Positions 17,364-26,741 of a DNA stretch of 64,000 nt are shown piece by piece (position 1 is the first letter of the stretch; every line of letters starts with the position of its first letter). The translations under genes were made by a program, and so were the position numbers. The notes beneath the pieces are model-generated. The model had not been told where the DNA came from. It saw only the letters and a list, made by a program, of their open reading frames with translations, and ran no database searches. The DNA comes from Salipiger sp. IMCC34102 (GTDB lineage Bacteria > Pseudomonadota > Alphaproteobacteria > Rhodobacterales > Rhodobacteraceae): NCBI RefSeq assembly GCF_004145405.1, contig NZ_SELQ01000001.1, positions 248,001 through 312,000 on the forward strand. The letters are read 5' to 3'.

Positions 17364-17392
17364 AGGGTTGCCGCATATGTTGCGGCTGTCAA
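17364..17392 (-). promoter_or_regulatory. Candidate promoter and inverted repeat for the short-peptide unit
   Basis: A perfect -35 box TTGACA (17392-17387) is followed after 17 bases by AACCCT, a poor -10. The spacer itself is an inverted repeat, GCCGCA-ACATA-TGCGGC, placed where an operator would block RNA polymerase. Confidence 0.4.
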
Positions 17393-17417
17393 ACCCTAAT
17401 TCCACCATCCACGGTGG

Positions 17418-18041
17418 TCATGACATAGGTGTGACACGCGAAACGATCAGGCGGAACGGAATCAGCGCCAGAAGGGCCACGCCGATCTTCACGCCCCAGT
17501 CGGCCACGGCGAGCGAGACCCACAGCGGTGCCATCGGACCTGCGTTCAGGAAGGGGGCGGCGTCTTGCGCCCAGATGATCTGCTCGGCCGCGGCGGGCGA
17601 CAGCGGGTTGAACACCGCGGCGAACCCGACGCCGAAGAAGATCGCCGTGTCGACGATGGACGACACCAGGGTGGATCCCAGCGGTGCCAGCCACCAGACG
17701 CCCATCCGCAGCTTGTTGAACACGGTGATGTCGAGCAGTTGCGCCACGCCGAACGCGGTGGCCGAGGCGATGGCGACGCGGATCGGCACGGCGGGCCCGA
17801 ACTCCAGCTGGATCTGGCTGCCGATGAGCGAGCAGACGATGCCCGCGATCAGCCCCACCAGCACCACCCGGCGCGCGGCGGCGACGCCGTAGATGCGGTT
17901 CATCAGGTCGGTCACGAGGAAGGCCAGCGGGTAGGTGAAGGCGCCCCAGGTCAGCAGCCCGTCGAGGATCAGGAACTGCACGAGGATGTTGGAGGCCACC
18001 ACGATGAGGGCCATGGCGATCACGCCGGGAAGAAGTCGCAT
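17418..18041 (-). CDS. yhhQ: Queuosine precursor transporter (VUT family)
   Basis: Inner membrane protein of 207 residues with about six hydrophobic spans, which imports 7-cyano-7-deazaguanine-type precursors for queuosine in tRNA. Family motifs visible are FTYPLAFLVTDLMNRIYG and SSIVDTAIFFGVGF. The ATG at 18041 is chosen because the upstream open frame is arginine/proline-rich and non-membrane-like. queG, the last step of queuosine synthesis, is at 56.3 kb. I see no preQ1 riboswitch in the 83 bases upstream. Confidence 0.88.
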   Translation of the reverse strand: MRLLPGVIAMALIVVASNILVQFLILDGLLTWGAFTYPLAFLVTDLMNRIYGVAAARRVVLVGLIAGIVCSLIGSQIQLEFGPAVPIRVAIASATAFGVAQLLDITVFNKLRMGVWWLAPLGSTLVSSIVDTAIFFGVGFAAVFNPLSPAAAEQIIWAQDAAPFLNAGPMAPLWVSLAVADWGVKIGVALLALIPFRLIVSRVTPMS

Positions 18042-18124
18042 GGGATATATCCGTTTTGGCAAGGGTGCGGCACTTGGCCCCCGGGTCCGGGGACGCCGCC
18101 GCTTAGCCGCAGCGGGACCCAGCG

Positions 18125-18997
18125 TCAATCGCGGACGCGATACTCCACGATCTCGGTCGTCTGGAAGAACTTGAAGTTGTCGTCGGACACCATCGTCAGC
18201 CGGATACCCTGATCGTCGCGCCAGACCGCCAGCCCTTCGAGGTTGTCATGGGTGCCGGTGCCGGTCTGGAACAAGGTCACCTCTTTGTCGCCGGTCATGT
18301 CGAAACGCCGGACGCGGGACCGGAAGCCCAGCCCGGTGAAGTCCCGCTCCAGCAGGTAGAACAAACCGTCCGGCCCGATATCGGCCCCCACCGGCAGGAA
18401 GGAATCGCGTCGCGGCACCGTGAAAGCCACGTCCCAATCCTGCCCGTCGAAGGAATAGACCGGAAAGGGCAGCGTCGCGCGGCCGGAGCGTTCCGGCAAG
18501 GTGTAGAGGATACCGTCCCGGTCGATGGCGAGCGCCTCGAGCGAGGCATTTTCCTGCATTTCCGCGAAGGCCGGGGCGCGCGGAACGTCCCTGGCCGGTC
18601 CGTCGATATCCGGATAGGCCGACACGCGGGCCCTGCCTTCGAAGGAGACGTAGAGCGTCCCGTCCGCGCCCAACGCCAGACCTTCGGCATCGGCGCCGCG
18701 GCCCCTCAGCGGATTGCCCTTGCCGTTCAGAAGGGCCCGCCGCCCTTCGATGGTCATTTCCGTAATCATACCCTGGTCGCGCGTCACGCGTCCGTCGAAA
18801 AGCGCGCCACCACGGTCGCTTTGCGCCCAGAAGCGGGTGCCGTCGTCGCTGAGTTCGAACCCCGACAGGCCGCCGAAATCCGTCCCGCCATCCTGCCAGA
18901 CGTAGCGGCCCAGAAGTTCGGCCCGGGGCCCGGACTGACCCTGGGCTACGGAACTGCAGCCGGCGACCAGCGCCAGCGCGCACAGGACGCGATGCAC
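18125..18997 (-). CDS. Esterase-like activity of phytase family lipoprotein
   Basis: Predicted secreted beta-propeller of 290 residues. The N-terminus ([16 protein letters not shown]) is a signal peptide with a lipobox. [53 protein letters not shown] and [18 protein letters not shown] are the repeated blades of the phytase-like esterase domain (PF13449). Substrate unknown. The start is taken as the GTG at 18997, right after the mepA stop. An in-frame ATG at 19027 inside mepA is the alternative and would add ten residues before the signal peptide. Confidence 0.8.
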   Translation of the reverse strand: MHRVLCALALVAGCSSVAQGQSGPRAELLGRYVWQDGGTDFGGLSGFELSDDGTRFWAQSDRGGALFDGRVTRDQGMITEMTIEGRRALLNGKGNPLRGRGADAEGLALGADGTLYVSFEGRARVSAYPDIDGPARDVPRAPAFAEMQENASLEALAIDRDGILYTLPERSGRATLPFPVYSFDGQDWDVAFTVPRRDSFLPVGADIGPDGLFYLLERDFTGLGFRSRVRRFDMTGDKEVTLFQTGTGTHDNLEGLAVWRDDQGIRLTMVSDDNFKFFQTTEIVEYRVRD

Positions 18998-18999
18998 GA

Positions 19000-19914
19000 T
19001 CAGTCCGAGGCCGCGACGGTCGCGCATTGGCCCGGAAGCTGCGCCATCGTCAAATCGCGCTTCGGCGCCGGGGCCGGGGCATTGGGATCGGGCGGCGGCG
19101 CGGGCTTGGGATTGACGATATCGTCCACCCATTGGCGCGCGGCTTCGCAGCCGTCACCGGGGGGCGGCGGGGCCTGGTCCTCGCAGTCCTGCGCCCCACG
19201 GGGGCAGTTCAGCCGCACGTGGAAATGATAGTTGTGGCCGTACCAGGGACGGATCTTGCTCAGCCAGCTGCGATCGCCCGTCGCGGCATCGCACATCGCG
19301 ACCTTTGCACCCGGAAAGATGAAGATTCGCGCCACCCGCGGGTCGGAGGCCGCGGCGCGCAGGATCTCGTGATGCTGCGGTGTCCATGCGGCGTTGATGT
19401 AAGCCCCGCTATTACGGTCCATCCGGTCGGAGGAGATGTTCTCCCGCTCGGCCCGGGTGAGGTCGAGTCGCGTCGCCGGCTTGAGCCAGATGTCGGCATC
19501 CAGACCGACCTGGTGGCTCGCGTGGCCGGAGGTCATCGGCCCGCCGCGCGGTTGGCTGAGGTCGCCCACGTAGATCCCGTTCCACCCCGGCTGCCGGGCG
19601 GCGGCGCGCGACAGGTCCTGCACGAAGTCGATCAGTTCGGGCTGGCCCCAGTTGCGATTGCGCGACAGGCGCATCGCCTGCCAGGTCGGCCCGGTCTCGG
19701 CCAGTTGCGCGGCCCCGGCCTGGCATCCGCGCGAATAGAAGCCAACCGGCTGCGCCTGTTGCGAGGACGCATCCGGAATCGGTCCGAACACCTGCTTGGC
19801 GATGCGGGTGTCGTTGGTGTTCTGGGTCGAGACCACGGGGGCGACGGTCGGTTCTTCGGGCTGGCAGGCGGCCAGGGCCGTCAGCGCGAGGGTCAGGGCA
19901 AGGGTGCGGATCAT
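19000..19914 (-). CDS. mepA: Penicillin-insensitive murein endopeptidase
   Basis: Metallo-endopeptidase that cuts D-Ala-mDAP cross-links in peptidoglycan. It has 304 residues. The signal peptide ends in a lipobox (LTALAAC, Cys17), unlike E. coli MepA, which is soluble periplasmic. Zinc-ligand motifs are [14 protein letters not shown] near residue 137 and [11 protein letters not shown] near 240, as in the LAS peptidases. The C-terminus carries a proline-rich stretch. The start overlaps the stop of the upstream transporter gene (ATGA), and the esterase-like gene follows directly, so the three are cotranscribed. Confidence 0.93.
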   Translation of the reverse strand: MIRTLALTLALTALAACQPEEPTVAPVVSTQNTNDTRIAKQVFGPIPDASSQQAQPVGFYSRGCQAGAAQLAETGPTWQAMRLSRNRNWGQPELIDFVQDLSRAAARQPGWNGIYVGDLSQPRGGPMTSGHASHQVGLDADIWLKPATRLDLTRAERENISSDRMDRNSGAYINAAWTPQHHEILRAAASDPRVARIFIFPGAKVAMCDAATGDRSWLSKIRPWYGHNYHFHVRLNCPRGAQDCEDQAPPPPGDGCEAARQWVDDIVNPKPAPPPDPNAPAPAPKRDLTMAQLPGQCATVAASD

Positions 19915-21278
19915 TCTGCTCGGTCTCCGTCTTTGTCGACCCACCTTAGCAGGGCGAGGCCGAGGAGGAAGAGAAAGATGACGGGCAGGAACCCCAATTG
20001 CACGTTGCCTGTCAGATACGTGAAGAGCGCGATGGCCGCCGGCGCGAGGAAGGCCGTGGCCTTGCCCGTCAGCGCGAAGAGGCCGAAGGCCTCGGCCGGG
20101 CGGTCGGGATCGGTATGCCGGACCATCAGCGACCGCGAGGCGCCGTAGGTTGCGCCACCGGCCCCGCCGATCACCACGCCCGCGACGAAGAACAGGATGT
20201 CCGGGATGCTGGACCCCGCGGGCAGGGGCACGCCGAAAAGCTGCGCGCGGCTCATGCCCACGATGACGATGCTGACCCCGATCAGCAGCCAGATGCAGGT
20301 GATGATGACGGGCTTCGGTCCGAATCGCTGGTCCGCCAGCCCTCCGGCCCAGGTGAAGATCGCCGCCGCGATGGCCGCGACGATCCCGAAGATGCCGATG
20401 TTGATGGTGCTCCAGTCCAGCACGATGGCGGCATAGACCCCGCCGAAGCCGTAGAGCGCGTTCAGCCCGTCGCGATAGAACATCGACCCCAGCAGGAACG
20501 ACCGCAGGCTGCGCCGACGCATCACCCCGCGCAGCGTCTGCTTGAGCTCTCCCCAGACGGCGCCGATCCGGGTCGACTGGCCGCCCAGCCGGGGGTCATC
20601 CCGCACGTAGAGGAAGAAGGGGACCATGAAGATCGCGAACCAGATCGCGATGAAGGGCCCGACCGCACGGGTGCCCTCCATCGCCGCGGGGTCGAGGCCC
20701 AGCGCGGGGGCGAGACCGATGAGGGTGACACCGCTCTCGGGATCCTCGACGAACAGGAGGAGCATGATGAAGAGCGACGCGACACCGCCCCAGTAGCCGA
20801 AGGACGCCCCAGAGCCCGAGATCCGGCCGACCTCGTGCCGGTCTCCGAGGCTCGGCAGGATCGCGTTGACGAAGTTCAGCGCGGATTCCGAGGCGAAGAA
20901 GGCCACGTAGAAGACGACCAGCGCGGGCAGGATCCAGGTGCCGTCCGGCGTGAGGTTCCACAGCAGGGCCGTGGCGATCACGAAGACGACCGAGAATCCC
21001 GCGATCCAGGGCACCTTGCGTCCGGAGTTGTCGGCGAAGGCCCCCAGGAAAGGGGCCGTGATCGCGATGAGCAAGCCGGAGATCGCCTGCCCCGCGGACC
21101 ACAGGCCCTGCGCCTCGGCCCCGGCGGCGGCACGGTCCAGCCCTTCGCCCATGAAGAAATCGGTAGCCACGGCCGCGAAATAAGGCCCGAAGACGAAGGT
21201 CAGCCCCAGCGTATAGAGCGGCTGGCTTGCCCAGTCGAAGGCCATCCAGCCCCAGATGCGTCGTTTCGCCACCGCCAT
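19911..21278 (-). CDS. MFS transporter, UMF1/Atg22-like
   Basis: Inner membrane protein of 455 residues with about twelve hydrophobic spans. The opening RRIWGWMAFDWASQPLYTLG and the loop GAFADNSGRKVPWI are typical of the UMF1 family, related to fungal Atg22 effluxers. Substrate is unknown; relatives are often suspected amino acid exporters. A position just ahead of mepA might suit recycling of wall-derived products, but that is inference. Confidence 0.87.
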   Translation of the reverse strand: MAVAKRRIWGWMAFDWASQPLYTLGLTFVFGPYFAAVATDFFMGEGLDRAAAGAEAQGLWSAGQAISGLLIAITAPFLGAFADNSGRKVPWIAGFSVVFVIATALLWNLTPDGTWILPALVVFYVAFFASESALNFVNAILPSLGDRHEVGRISGSGASFGYWGGVASLFIMLLLFVEDPESGVTLIGLAPALGLDPAAMEGTRAVGPFIAIWFAIFMVPFFLYVRDDPRLGGQSTRIGAVWGELKQTLRGVMRRRSLRSFLLGSMFYRDGLNALYGFGGVYAAIVLDWSTINIGIFGIVAAIAAAIFTWAGGLADQRFGPKPVIITCIWLLIGVSIVIVGMSRAQLFGVPLPAGSSIPDILFFVAGVVIGGAGGATYGASRSLMVRHTDPDRPAEAFGLFALTGKATAFLAPAAIALFTYLTGNVQLGFLPVIFLFLLGLALLRWVDKDGDRAE

Positions 21279-21343
21279 GTGCCGTCCCCTGCCCGGTCCT
21301 GCGCCCGACTAAGCCCGGGCGCGCCAGCAGTGGCAAGCCCGGA

Positions 21344-21886
21344 TCAGGGGGCCTCGGGCAATTCCGGGGGCCAGGGGCGCTCGGCTTCCGCTTCCGTCCA
21401 GTGCCTCACCCAGGCAGGCAAGGGCGGAGAGGTGCCGTCGCTGCCGATTGCCGCGAAGACCCGCGCGGGATCGACCATTCCGCCCCGATCCGTCACCGCC
21501 GCACGGTAGAGCCCCTGCGCCGCGCAGACCTCGCCCACCCAGATCGACTGGTCGAGATAGAAGAACCGGGCGTCCCAGCCCACGCAGCGGCTGACCACGC
21601 GGAACCGCTCGAAGCTGCGGATGCGTCGGCGCCACCGGACAGAGGCGCCGGCCATGGCGAGCCCCCACCGTTCCTGCCGCATCACGCGCAAAAGCCCCGT
21701 CCGCCGGGCCAGGATCGTGCGCCCGAGATCGAGGATCGTCAGGATGCGCCCGTTGTTCATCTCGAGGTAGACGTCGAGGTCGTGCGGCCAGCAGCGGTGA
21801 TGGCTCACATGCGCCCCGGTGATGGGCAGATCGGCCGCCCGGTGGTGGACGACGAATTCCTTGGCAAGGCGGACGAAGGGATACAC
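21344..21886 (-). CDS. Acyl-CoA thioesterase-like (hot-dog fold, THEM6 type)
   Basis: Cytosolic protein of 180 residues. HRCWPHDLDVYLEMNNGRIL contains the Asn-Asn-Gly loop and the helix start of the 4HBT hot-dog fold. RWGLAMAGASVRWRRRIRSF and WDARFFYLDQSIW follow as in bacterial THEM6-like thioesterases. Substrate unknown. No ATG fits: the GTG at 21886, preceded by GGAAAGGG, begins the family's MYPFVRLAKEF. The open frame upstream overlaps the divergent yggT. Confidence 0.82.
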   Translation of the reverse strand: MYPFVRLAKEFVVHHRAADLPITGAHVSHHRCWPHDLDVYLEMNNGRILTILDLGRTILARRTGLLRVMRQERWGLAMAGASVRWRRRIRSFERFRVVSRCVGWDARFFYLDQSIWVGEVCAAQGLYRAAVTDRGGMVDPARVFAAIGSDGTSPPLPAWVRHWTEAEAERPWPPELPEAP

Positions 21887-22007
21887 GGGCCGGACCCTTT
21901 CCAGCCGGATGCGGGCCGTCAACCCGTGCCCTTGCGGCAGGAAGGACTTGATCGCCTGGGCCCCTGCCCTTACCTGCGCGGGGACCTGACCGAAGGAAGA
22001 TGCACCG

Positions 22008-22295
22008 ATGACCTCATTGCTCCAGATCCTGTTGCTGCTGCTGGGCGTGGCGCGGTTCTTCATCTTCGCGCATTTCATCATGAGCTGGCTGATCAGCTTC
22101 GACGTGCTCAACGTCCGCCAGCCGCTCGTCGGGCAGATCTGGTACACGCTGCAGAGGATCCTGGACCCGATCTACCGGCCGATCCGCAACGTGCTGCCCA
22201 GCATGGGCGGGATCGACCTGTCGCCGATCGTGGCGCTGATCGCGATCGAGATCATCCGCATCGTGCTGATCAACAACGCCGCCGCCTTCTACTAG
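22008..22295 (+). CDS. YggT-family membrane protein
   Basis: Small inner membrane protein of 95 residues with two hydrophobic spans. The family motif between them is LQRILDPIYRPIRNVLPSMG, followed by IDLSPIVALIAIE. YggT proteins are widespread, with roles suggested in osmotic stress and in division site placement, but not settled. AAGGAAG lies nine bases before the ATG. A strong hairpin follows the stop by eight bases. Confidence 0.92.
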   Translation: MTSLLQILLLLLGVARFFIFAHFIMSWLISFDVLNVRQPLVGQIWYTLQRILDPIYRPIRNVLPSMGGIDLSPIVALIAIEIIRIVLINNAAAFY

Positions 22296-22302
22296 GCGAT
22301 TT

Positions 22303-22327
22303 CGGGCGATCCCTGCAGGATCGCCCG
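22303..22327 (+). terminator. Hairpin after yggT
   Basis: CGGGCGATCC pairs with GGATCGCCCG around CTGCA (10 base pairs). No T run follows directly. The next bases (CCTCCGGCGGGATGTATTTT) belong to the dispersed intergenic element described elsewhere. Confidence 0.6.
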
Positions 22328-22365
22328 AGCCTCCGGCGGGATGTATTTTCAAAAGAGCGAGGACG
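22328..22365 (+). repeat. Dispersed intergenic element, short/partial copy
   Basis: CCTCCGGCGGGATGTATTTT followed by an A/G-rich tail resembles the right half of the elements at 30481-30540, 49742-49786 and 57346-57400. The copy is incomplete. Confidence 0.45.
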
Positions 22366-22397
22366 GGCCGCGCGCGACGATGGGACCCGTGCCTGCG

Positions 22398-23573
22398 TCA
22401 GATCCGTTCGATGGCCAGCGCGATGCCCTGGCCGCCGCCGATGCACATAGTGACGAGGGCACGTTTGCCCTGAATGCGGTCAAGCTCGTACATGGCCTTC
22501 ACGGTGATGATGGCGCCAGTCGCGCCGACCGGGTGACCGAGTGCGATCGCGCCGCCGTTGGGGTTCACGCGGGCGGAGTCGAAGTCCAACTCCCGGCTGA
22601 CGGCGAGGGCTTGGGCGGCGAAAGCCTCGTTCGATTCGATCACGTCGAAGTCCTGCACGGTGAGGCCTGTGCGCTCCAGCAGCTTCCTTACCGCGGGGAC
22701 CGGGCCGATGCCCATCACCTCTGGCCGGACGCCGGCGTGGGCGTAGCCCAGCACGCGGAAGCGGGGGGTGAGGCCCGCCCGCTCGGCGGCGTCGGCGCGC
22801 GCCAGCGTGATCGCAGCCGCCCCGTCGTTCAGGCCCGAGGCATTGCCCGCCGTCACGCGGCCGTCCTTTGCGAAGGCGGGGCGCAGCTTGGCAAGACCTT
22901 CGGCGGTGGTGGGCTTGGGGTGTTCGTCGGTGTCGAAGGCCATTGTCTCGCGTTTGACCTTGATCTCGACCGGGACGATCTGCTCGGCGAAGCGGCCTTC
23001 CTCGATGGCTGTCGCGGCGCGGCGCTGGCTTTCCAGCGCGAAGGCGTCCTGATCTTCGCGGCTGATCGAGTGTTCCGCGCTGACATTCTCTGCGGTGACG
23101 CCCATGTGGCCCGTGCCGAAGGGGCAGTTCAGCGCACCCAGCATCATGTCGCGCGTCGTCACGTCGCCCATCTTGGCGCCCCAGCGCTGATCGGAGACGA
23201 TGAAGGGCGAACGGGACATGGACTCGGCCCCGCCTGCGAGGCCGAACTCCGCATCGCCCAGTTGCAGCGATTGCACCACCGACACGATGGCCTCCACGCC
23301 GGACCCGCACAGGCGGTTCACGTTCATCGCGGGCGTGGTGTCGGGGACGCCCGCCTCCATCGCGGCGACGCGGGACAGGTACATGTCGCGCGGTTCGGTG
23401 TTGATGACATGGCCGAAGGCCACGTGGCCGACCTGTGCGGGGTCCAGCCCCGAGCGGTCGAGCGCCGCGCGGGACGCGGTGGCGGCAAGTTCGATCGGCG
23501 GGATGCCCGCGAGCGATCCGCCGAAGGTGCCGACGGCGGTGCGCGCGCCGCCGAGGATGACGATGTCTGACAT
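22398..23573 (-). CDS. Acetyl-CoA C-acetyltransferase (thiolase II)
   Basis: Thiolase of 391 residues that condenses two acetyl-CoA or cleaves beta-ketoacyl-CoA. The nucleophile cysteine is in [16 protein letters not shown]. The His is in [15 protein letters not shown] and the second Cys in TMCIGGGQG. The length and small-residue motifs suit a biosynthetic thiolase (PhaA/BktB-like), but chain-length preference cannot be judged. It is a single-gene unit, divergent from the ABC transporter operon. Confidence 0.93.
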   Translation of the reverse strand: MSDIVILGGARTAVGTFGGSLAGIPPIELAATASRAALDRSGLDPAQVGHVAFGHVINTEPRDMYLSRVAAMEAGVPDTTPAMNVNRLCGSGVEAIVSVVQSLQLGDAEFGLAGGAESMSRSPFIVSDQRWGAKMGDVTTRDMMLGALNCPFGTGHMGVTAENVSAEHSISREDQDAFALESQRRAATAIEEGRFAEQIVPVEIKVKRETMAFDTDEHPKPTTAEGLAKLRPAFAKDGRVTAGNASGLNDGAAAITLARADAAERAGLTPRFRVLGYAHAGVRPEVMGIGPVPAVRKLLERTGLTVQDFDVIESNEAFAAQALAVSRELDFDSARVNPNGGAIALGHPVGATGAIITVKAMYELDRIQGKRALVTMCIGGGQGIALAIERI

Positions 23574-23700
23574 GGGGACCTCCTGTGTATGGCCGCAAGG
23601 ATGATCGGGTCAGCGCCGTTTGGCCAGCGCGACCCTGCGGCACAGAGGCGCGGTGGACAAGCGCCCCTCGGGCGTCATGTTGCCCGTCGAAGGAGAGCCC

Positions 23701-24357
23701 ATGCTGCTGAGCGTCACCGATCTGCGAAAGACCTACACCACCGGCGACGGCGTCGTGACCGTGCTGGACGGCGTCGACCTGTCGCTGGGCGCGGGCGAGA
23801 CGCTGGCGCTCACCGGCGAGAGCGGGTCCGGCAAGAGCACGCTGCTGCACCTCGTCGGCGGGCTTGATGAGGCGGATGCGGGCAGAATCCTGCTGGACGG
23901 GCAGGACCTGACGGCAATGGACGACGTCTCGCGCGCCGGAATGCGGCGCGGCACCGTGGGCGTGATCTTTCAGCAGTTCAACCTGATCCCCTCGTTGCGG
24001 GTGGAGGACAACATCAGCTTCCAGGCCCGGCTGGCGGGCCAGCACGACGCGGGCTGGTGCGCGGATCTGGCCGAACGCATGGGGCTGACCCCGCAGTTGC
24101 GCAAGTATCCCGAACAGCTTTCCGGCGGTCAGCAGCAGCGGGTCGCGATCGCGCGCACGCTGGCACCCCGCCCCCGGCTGGTGCTGGCGGACGAGCCGAC
24201 GGGCAACCTCGACGAGGAGACCGCCGCACAGGTTCTGGCGCTGATGCTTGAACTGGTGACGGACACCGGGGCGGGGCTCTTGATGGTGACGCATTCGCAT
24301 GATCTCGCCGCCCGGATGGAGCGGCAGGTGCACCTTGCCCGGGGCCGGATCGCGTGA
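23701..24357 (+). CDS. ABC transporter ATP-binding protein (LolD/MacB type)
   Basis: Cytosolic ATPase subunit of 218 residues. All motifs are present: Walker A GESGSGKST, Q-loop IFQQFNLIPSL, signature LSGGQQQRVAIA, Walker B LVLADEPTGNLDEE, and the H-loop MVTHSHDLA. The ATG at 23701 follows GGAG by six bases. It overlaps the permease start as GTGA. With the next two genes it forms an AttEFGH-like unit. Confidence 0.93.
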   Translation: MLLSVTDLRKTYTTGDGVVTVLDGVDLSLGAGETLALTGESGSGKSTLLHLVGGLDEADAGRILLDGQDLTAMDDVSRAGMRRGTVGVIFQQFNLIPSLRVEDNISFQARLAGQHDAGWCADLAERMGLTPQLRKYPEQLSGGQQQRVAIARTLAPRPRLVLADEPTGNLDEETAAQVLALMLELVTDTGAGLLMVTHSHDLAARMERQVHLARGRIA

Positions 24358-26741
24358 CGCGCGCGACGCTTCAGGCGCTGCTTTCGCATTGGATCCGCAA
24401 CCCCTTGCAGCTGTTCACCCTGCTGGCAGGGCTGGCGCTGGCGACGGCGCTCTGGTCCGGGGTGCAGGCGATCAACGCGGAAGCCGCAGCCAGCTACGAC
24501 GCGGCAGCGGCGACCTTGGGCGAAGGCACCTACGACCAGATCGTGGCGCGCGACGGCGGGTCGATCCCGCAGGAGACCTACGTCGCCCTGCGCCGCGCCG
24601 GGTGGCTTGTCTCGCCGGTGGTCGAGGGGCGGCTATCGGGCGTGCGGATCGTGGGACTGGACCCGCTCACGGCCCCCGGCGGCCTGGGCCCCGTCGACCC
24701 TGTGGACACGGACATCGCGGCTTTCCTGTCGGGGGCCGGTCAGATCTTCGGTCAGGCGGAGGTGCTGGCCGGGTTGGCCGAGCTCGACGCGCAGCGGATC
24801 GAGGCCCCCGATGTCGCGCCCGGCACGGCGATCACCGACATCGGGCTTGCGCAGGGCCTGCTTGGGCTCGACGGCCAGGTAACGCGGATGATCGTGAGCC
24901 CCGAACAGCCCCTCGGGCGACCCGATCTTGCGCAGGTCGCCCCCGACGTGACCGTGCAGGCGGCGCAGGCGGGATCCGACCTGGGGCGGTTGACCGACAG
25001 CTTCCACCTCAACCTGACCGCCTTCGGATTGCTCAGTTTCGCGGTCGGCATCTTCATCGTGAACGGCGCCATCGGCCTGGCCTTCGAACAGCGCCGCCCC
25101 GTCGTGCGGACCCTGCGTGCACTGGGTCTGCCGTTGCGGCGGCTGATGGCACTGATGGCATTGGAGCTGACCGCGATGGCCCTGATCGCGGGCACGCTGG
25201 GGGTCGCCTTGGGCTATGTCATCGCCTCGCTCTTGCTGCCGGACGTGGCGGCCACGCTGGGCGGGCTTTACGGGCAAAGCGTTTCGGGCACGTTGCAACT
25301 GCGGCCCGCGTGGTGGCTATCGGGGCTCGCGGTGGCGCTTCTGGGGACCGGGCTCGCGGCGGCGGCGGCCTTCTGGCGGCTGGCACGGATGCCGCTTCTG
25401 GCCAGCGGTCAACGGCGCGCCCTAACGGTTGTCGCCGGCCGCGCCGCCTGGGTCCAGGGGGCGGTCGCACTCGTCCTGCTGGCGGTCGCGGGCCTTCTTG
25501 CACTGACGGCGAACGGCCTGGTCGCGGGCTTCGCGCTGCTGGGCACGCTGCTGATCGGTGCGGCCTTGGCCTTGCCGCTGATCCTCGACCGGGTGCTGGC
25601 GCTGGCCGAGGGGGCCGCCCGGAGCCTGCGGGCGCAGTGGTTCTGGGCCGATACGCGCCAGCAACTTCCGGGCCTGTCGCTGGCGTTGGCCGCCCTGCTG
25701 CTTGCGATGGCGGCGAACGTGGGCGTCTCCACCATGGTCAGCAGCTTCAGGCTGACCTTCAGCGGCTTTCTCGACCAGCGGCTGGCGTCCGAGCTTTACG
25801 TCACCGCCGAGGACGAAGCCCAGGCCGAGGCCCTCGTCGCCTTCGCCGCCCCCCGCACCCGTGCGATCCTGCCGATCCAATCGGCAGAGGCGCAAGTCCG
25901 CGACCTGCCGACCGAGGTTCTGGGCGCCCGCATCGGTCCCACTTACGTGGACAACTGGACCTTCCTCGCTTCGGTGCCGGACCCCTGGGCGCGGATCGCT
26001 GAGGGCAGCGGCGTGGCGATCAACGAACAGCTTTCCCGGCGCACCGGGCTGGACCTTGGCGACGCGGTGCAACTGCAGGGCCGGTCCTTCACCGTGGCGG
26101 GCATCTACGGCGACTACGGCAATCCCATCGGCCAGGCGATCCTGACCGAGCCGGTCTTCGCCGGCCTCTATCCGCAGGTGACGCCCCTGCAATTCGGCCT
26201 GCGCCTTGATCTGGAAGACGTCGCGGCCCTGCGCGCGGCGCTCACGCGCGAGGTCGGCATCAGCGAGGGCAACCTGATCGACCAGGCGGGGATCAAGCAA
26301 TTCTCCCTCGATGTCTTCGACCGGACTTTCATGGTGACGACCGCGCTGAACGTCCTGACGCTTGCCGTTGCGGGCTTCGCGATCCTGATGAGCCTGCTGA
26401 CCCTCGCCGCCCTGCGCCTGCCGCAACTGGCGCCCGCCTGGGCGATGGGGATGACGCGGCGCAGCCTTGGGGTGGTGGAACTGGTGCGCGCGGTGATGCT
26501 GGCGGTCTTCACCGCCGTCGTGGCGCTTCCGCTGGGATTGGCCCTGGCCTGGGCGCTGCTGGCGGTTGTGAACGTGGCGGCGTTCGGGTGGAAACTGCCG
26601 ATGTTCCTCTTCCCCGCCGATTACGCCCGATTGGGCCTCTTCGCGCTGGGGGCCGCGGCGCTCGCGGCGCTCTGGCCCGCCTGGCGGCTGGCCCGCACGC
26701 CCCCCGCCGATCTGCTAAAGGTGTTCTCCAATGAACGGTAA
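24354..26741 (+). CDS. FtsX-like ABC transporter permease
   Basis: Inner membrane protein of 795 residues with two FtsX/MacB-type halves, each with an extracytoplasmic domain and several membrane spans. The start is a GTG overlapping the ATPase stop (GTGA). The last 11 bases overlap the lipocalin-like gene. In the att family the permease and ATPase move or expose a lipid-like molecule that the AttH protein handles; the substrate here is unknown. Confidence 0.88.
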   Translation: MTRATLQALLSHWIRNPLQLFTLLAGLALATALWSGVQAINAEAAASYDAAAATLGEGTYDQIVARDGGSIPQETYVALRRAGWLVSPVVEGRLSGVRIVGLDPLTAPGGLGPVDPVDTDIAAFLSGAGQIFGQAEVLAGLAELDAQRIEAPDVAPGTAITDIGLAQGLLGLDGQVTRMIVSPEQPLGRPDLAQVAPDVTVQAAQAGSDLGRLTDSFHLNLTAFGLLSFAVGIFIVNGAIGLAFEQRRPVVRTLRALGLPLRRLMALMALELTAMALIAGTLGVALGYVIASLLLPDVAATLGGLYGQSVSGTLQLRPAWWLSGLAVALLGTGLAAAAAFWRLARMPLLASGQRRALTVVAGRAAWVQGAVALVLLAVAGLLALTANGLVAGFALLGTLLIGAALALPLILDRVLALAEGAARSLRAQWFWADTRQQLPGLSLALAALLLAMAANVGVSTMVSSFRLTFSGFLDQRLASELYVTAEDEAQAEALVAFAAPRTRAILPIQSAEAQVRDLPTEVLGARIGPTYVDNWTFLASVPDPWARIAEGSGVAINEQLSRRTGLDLGDAVQLQGRSFTVAGIYGDYGNPIGQAILTEPVFAGLYPQVTPLQFGLRLDLEDVAALRAALTREVGISEGNLIDQAGIKQFSLDVFDRTFMVTTALNVLTLAVAGFAILMSLLTLAALRLPQLAPAWAMGMTRRSLGVVELVRAVMLAVFTAVVALPLGLALAWALLAVVNVAAFGWKLPMFLFPADYARLGLFALGAAALAALWPAWRLARTPPADLLKVFSNER

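Noticed and set aside
18042-18124. preQ1 riboswitch upstream of yhhQ
   Set aside because: Searched by eye because of the queuosine link. Only GC-rich hairpins are present and no preQ1 aptamer core was seen.
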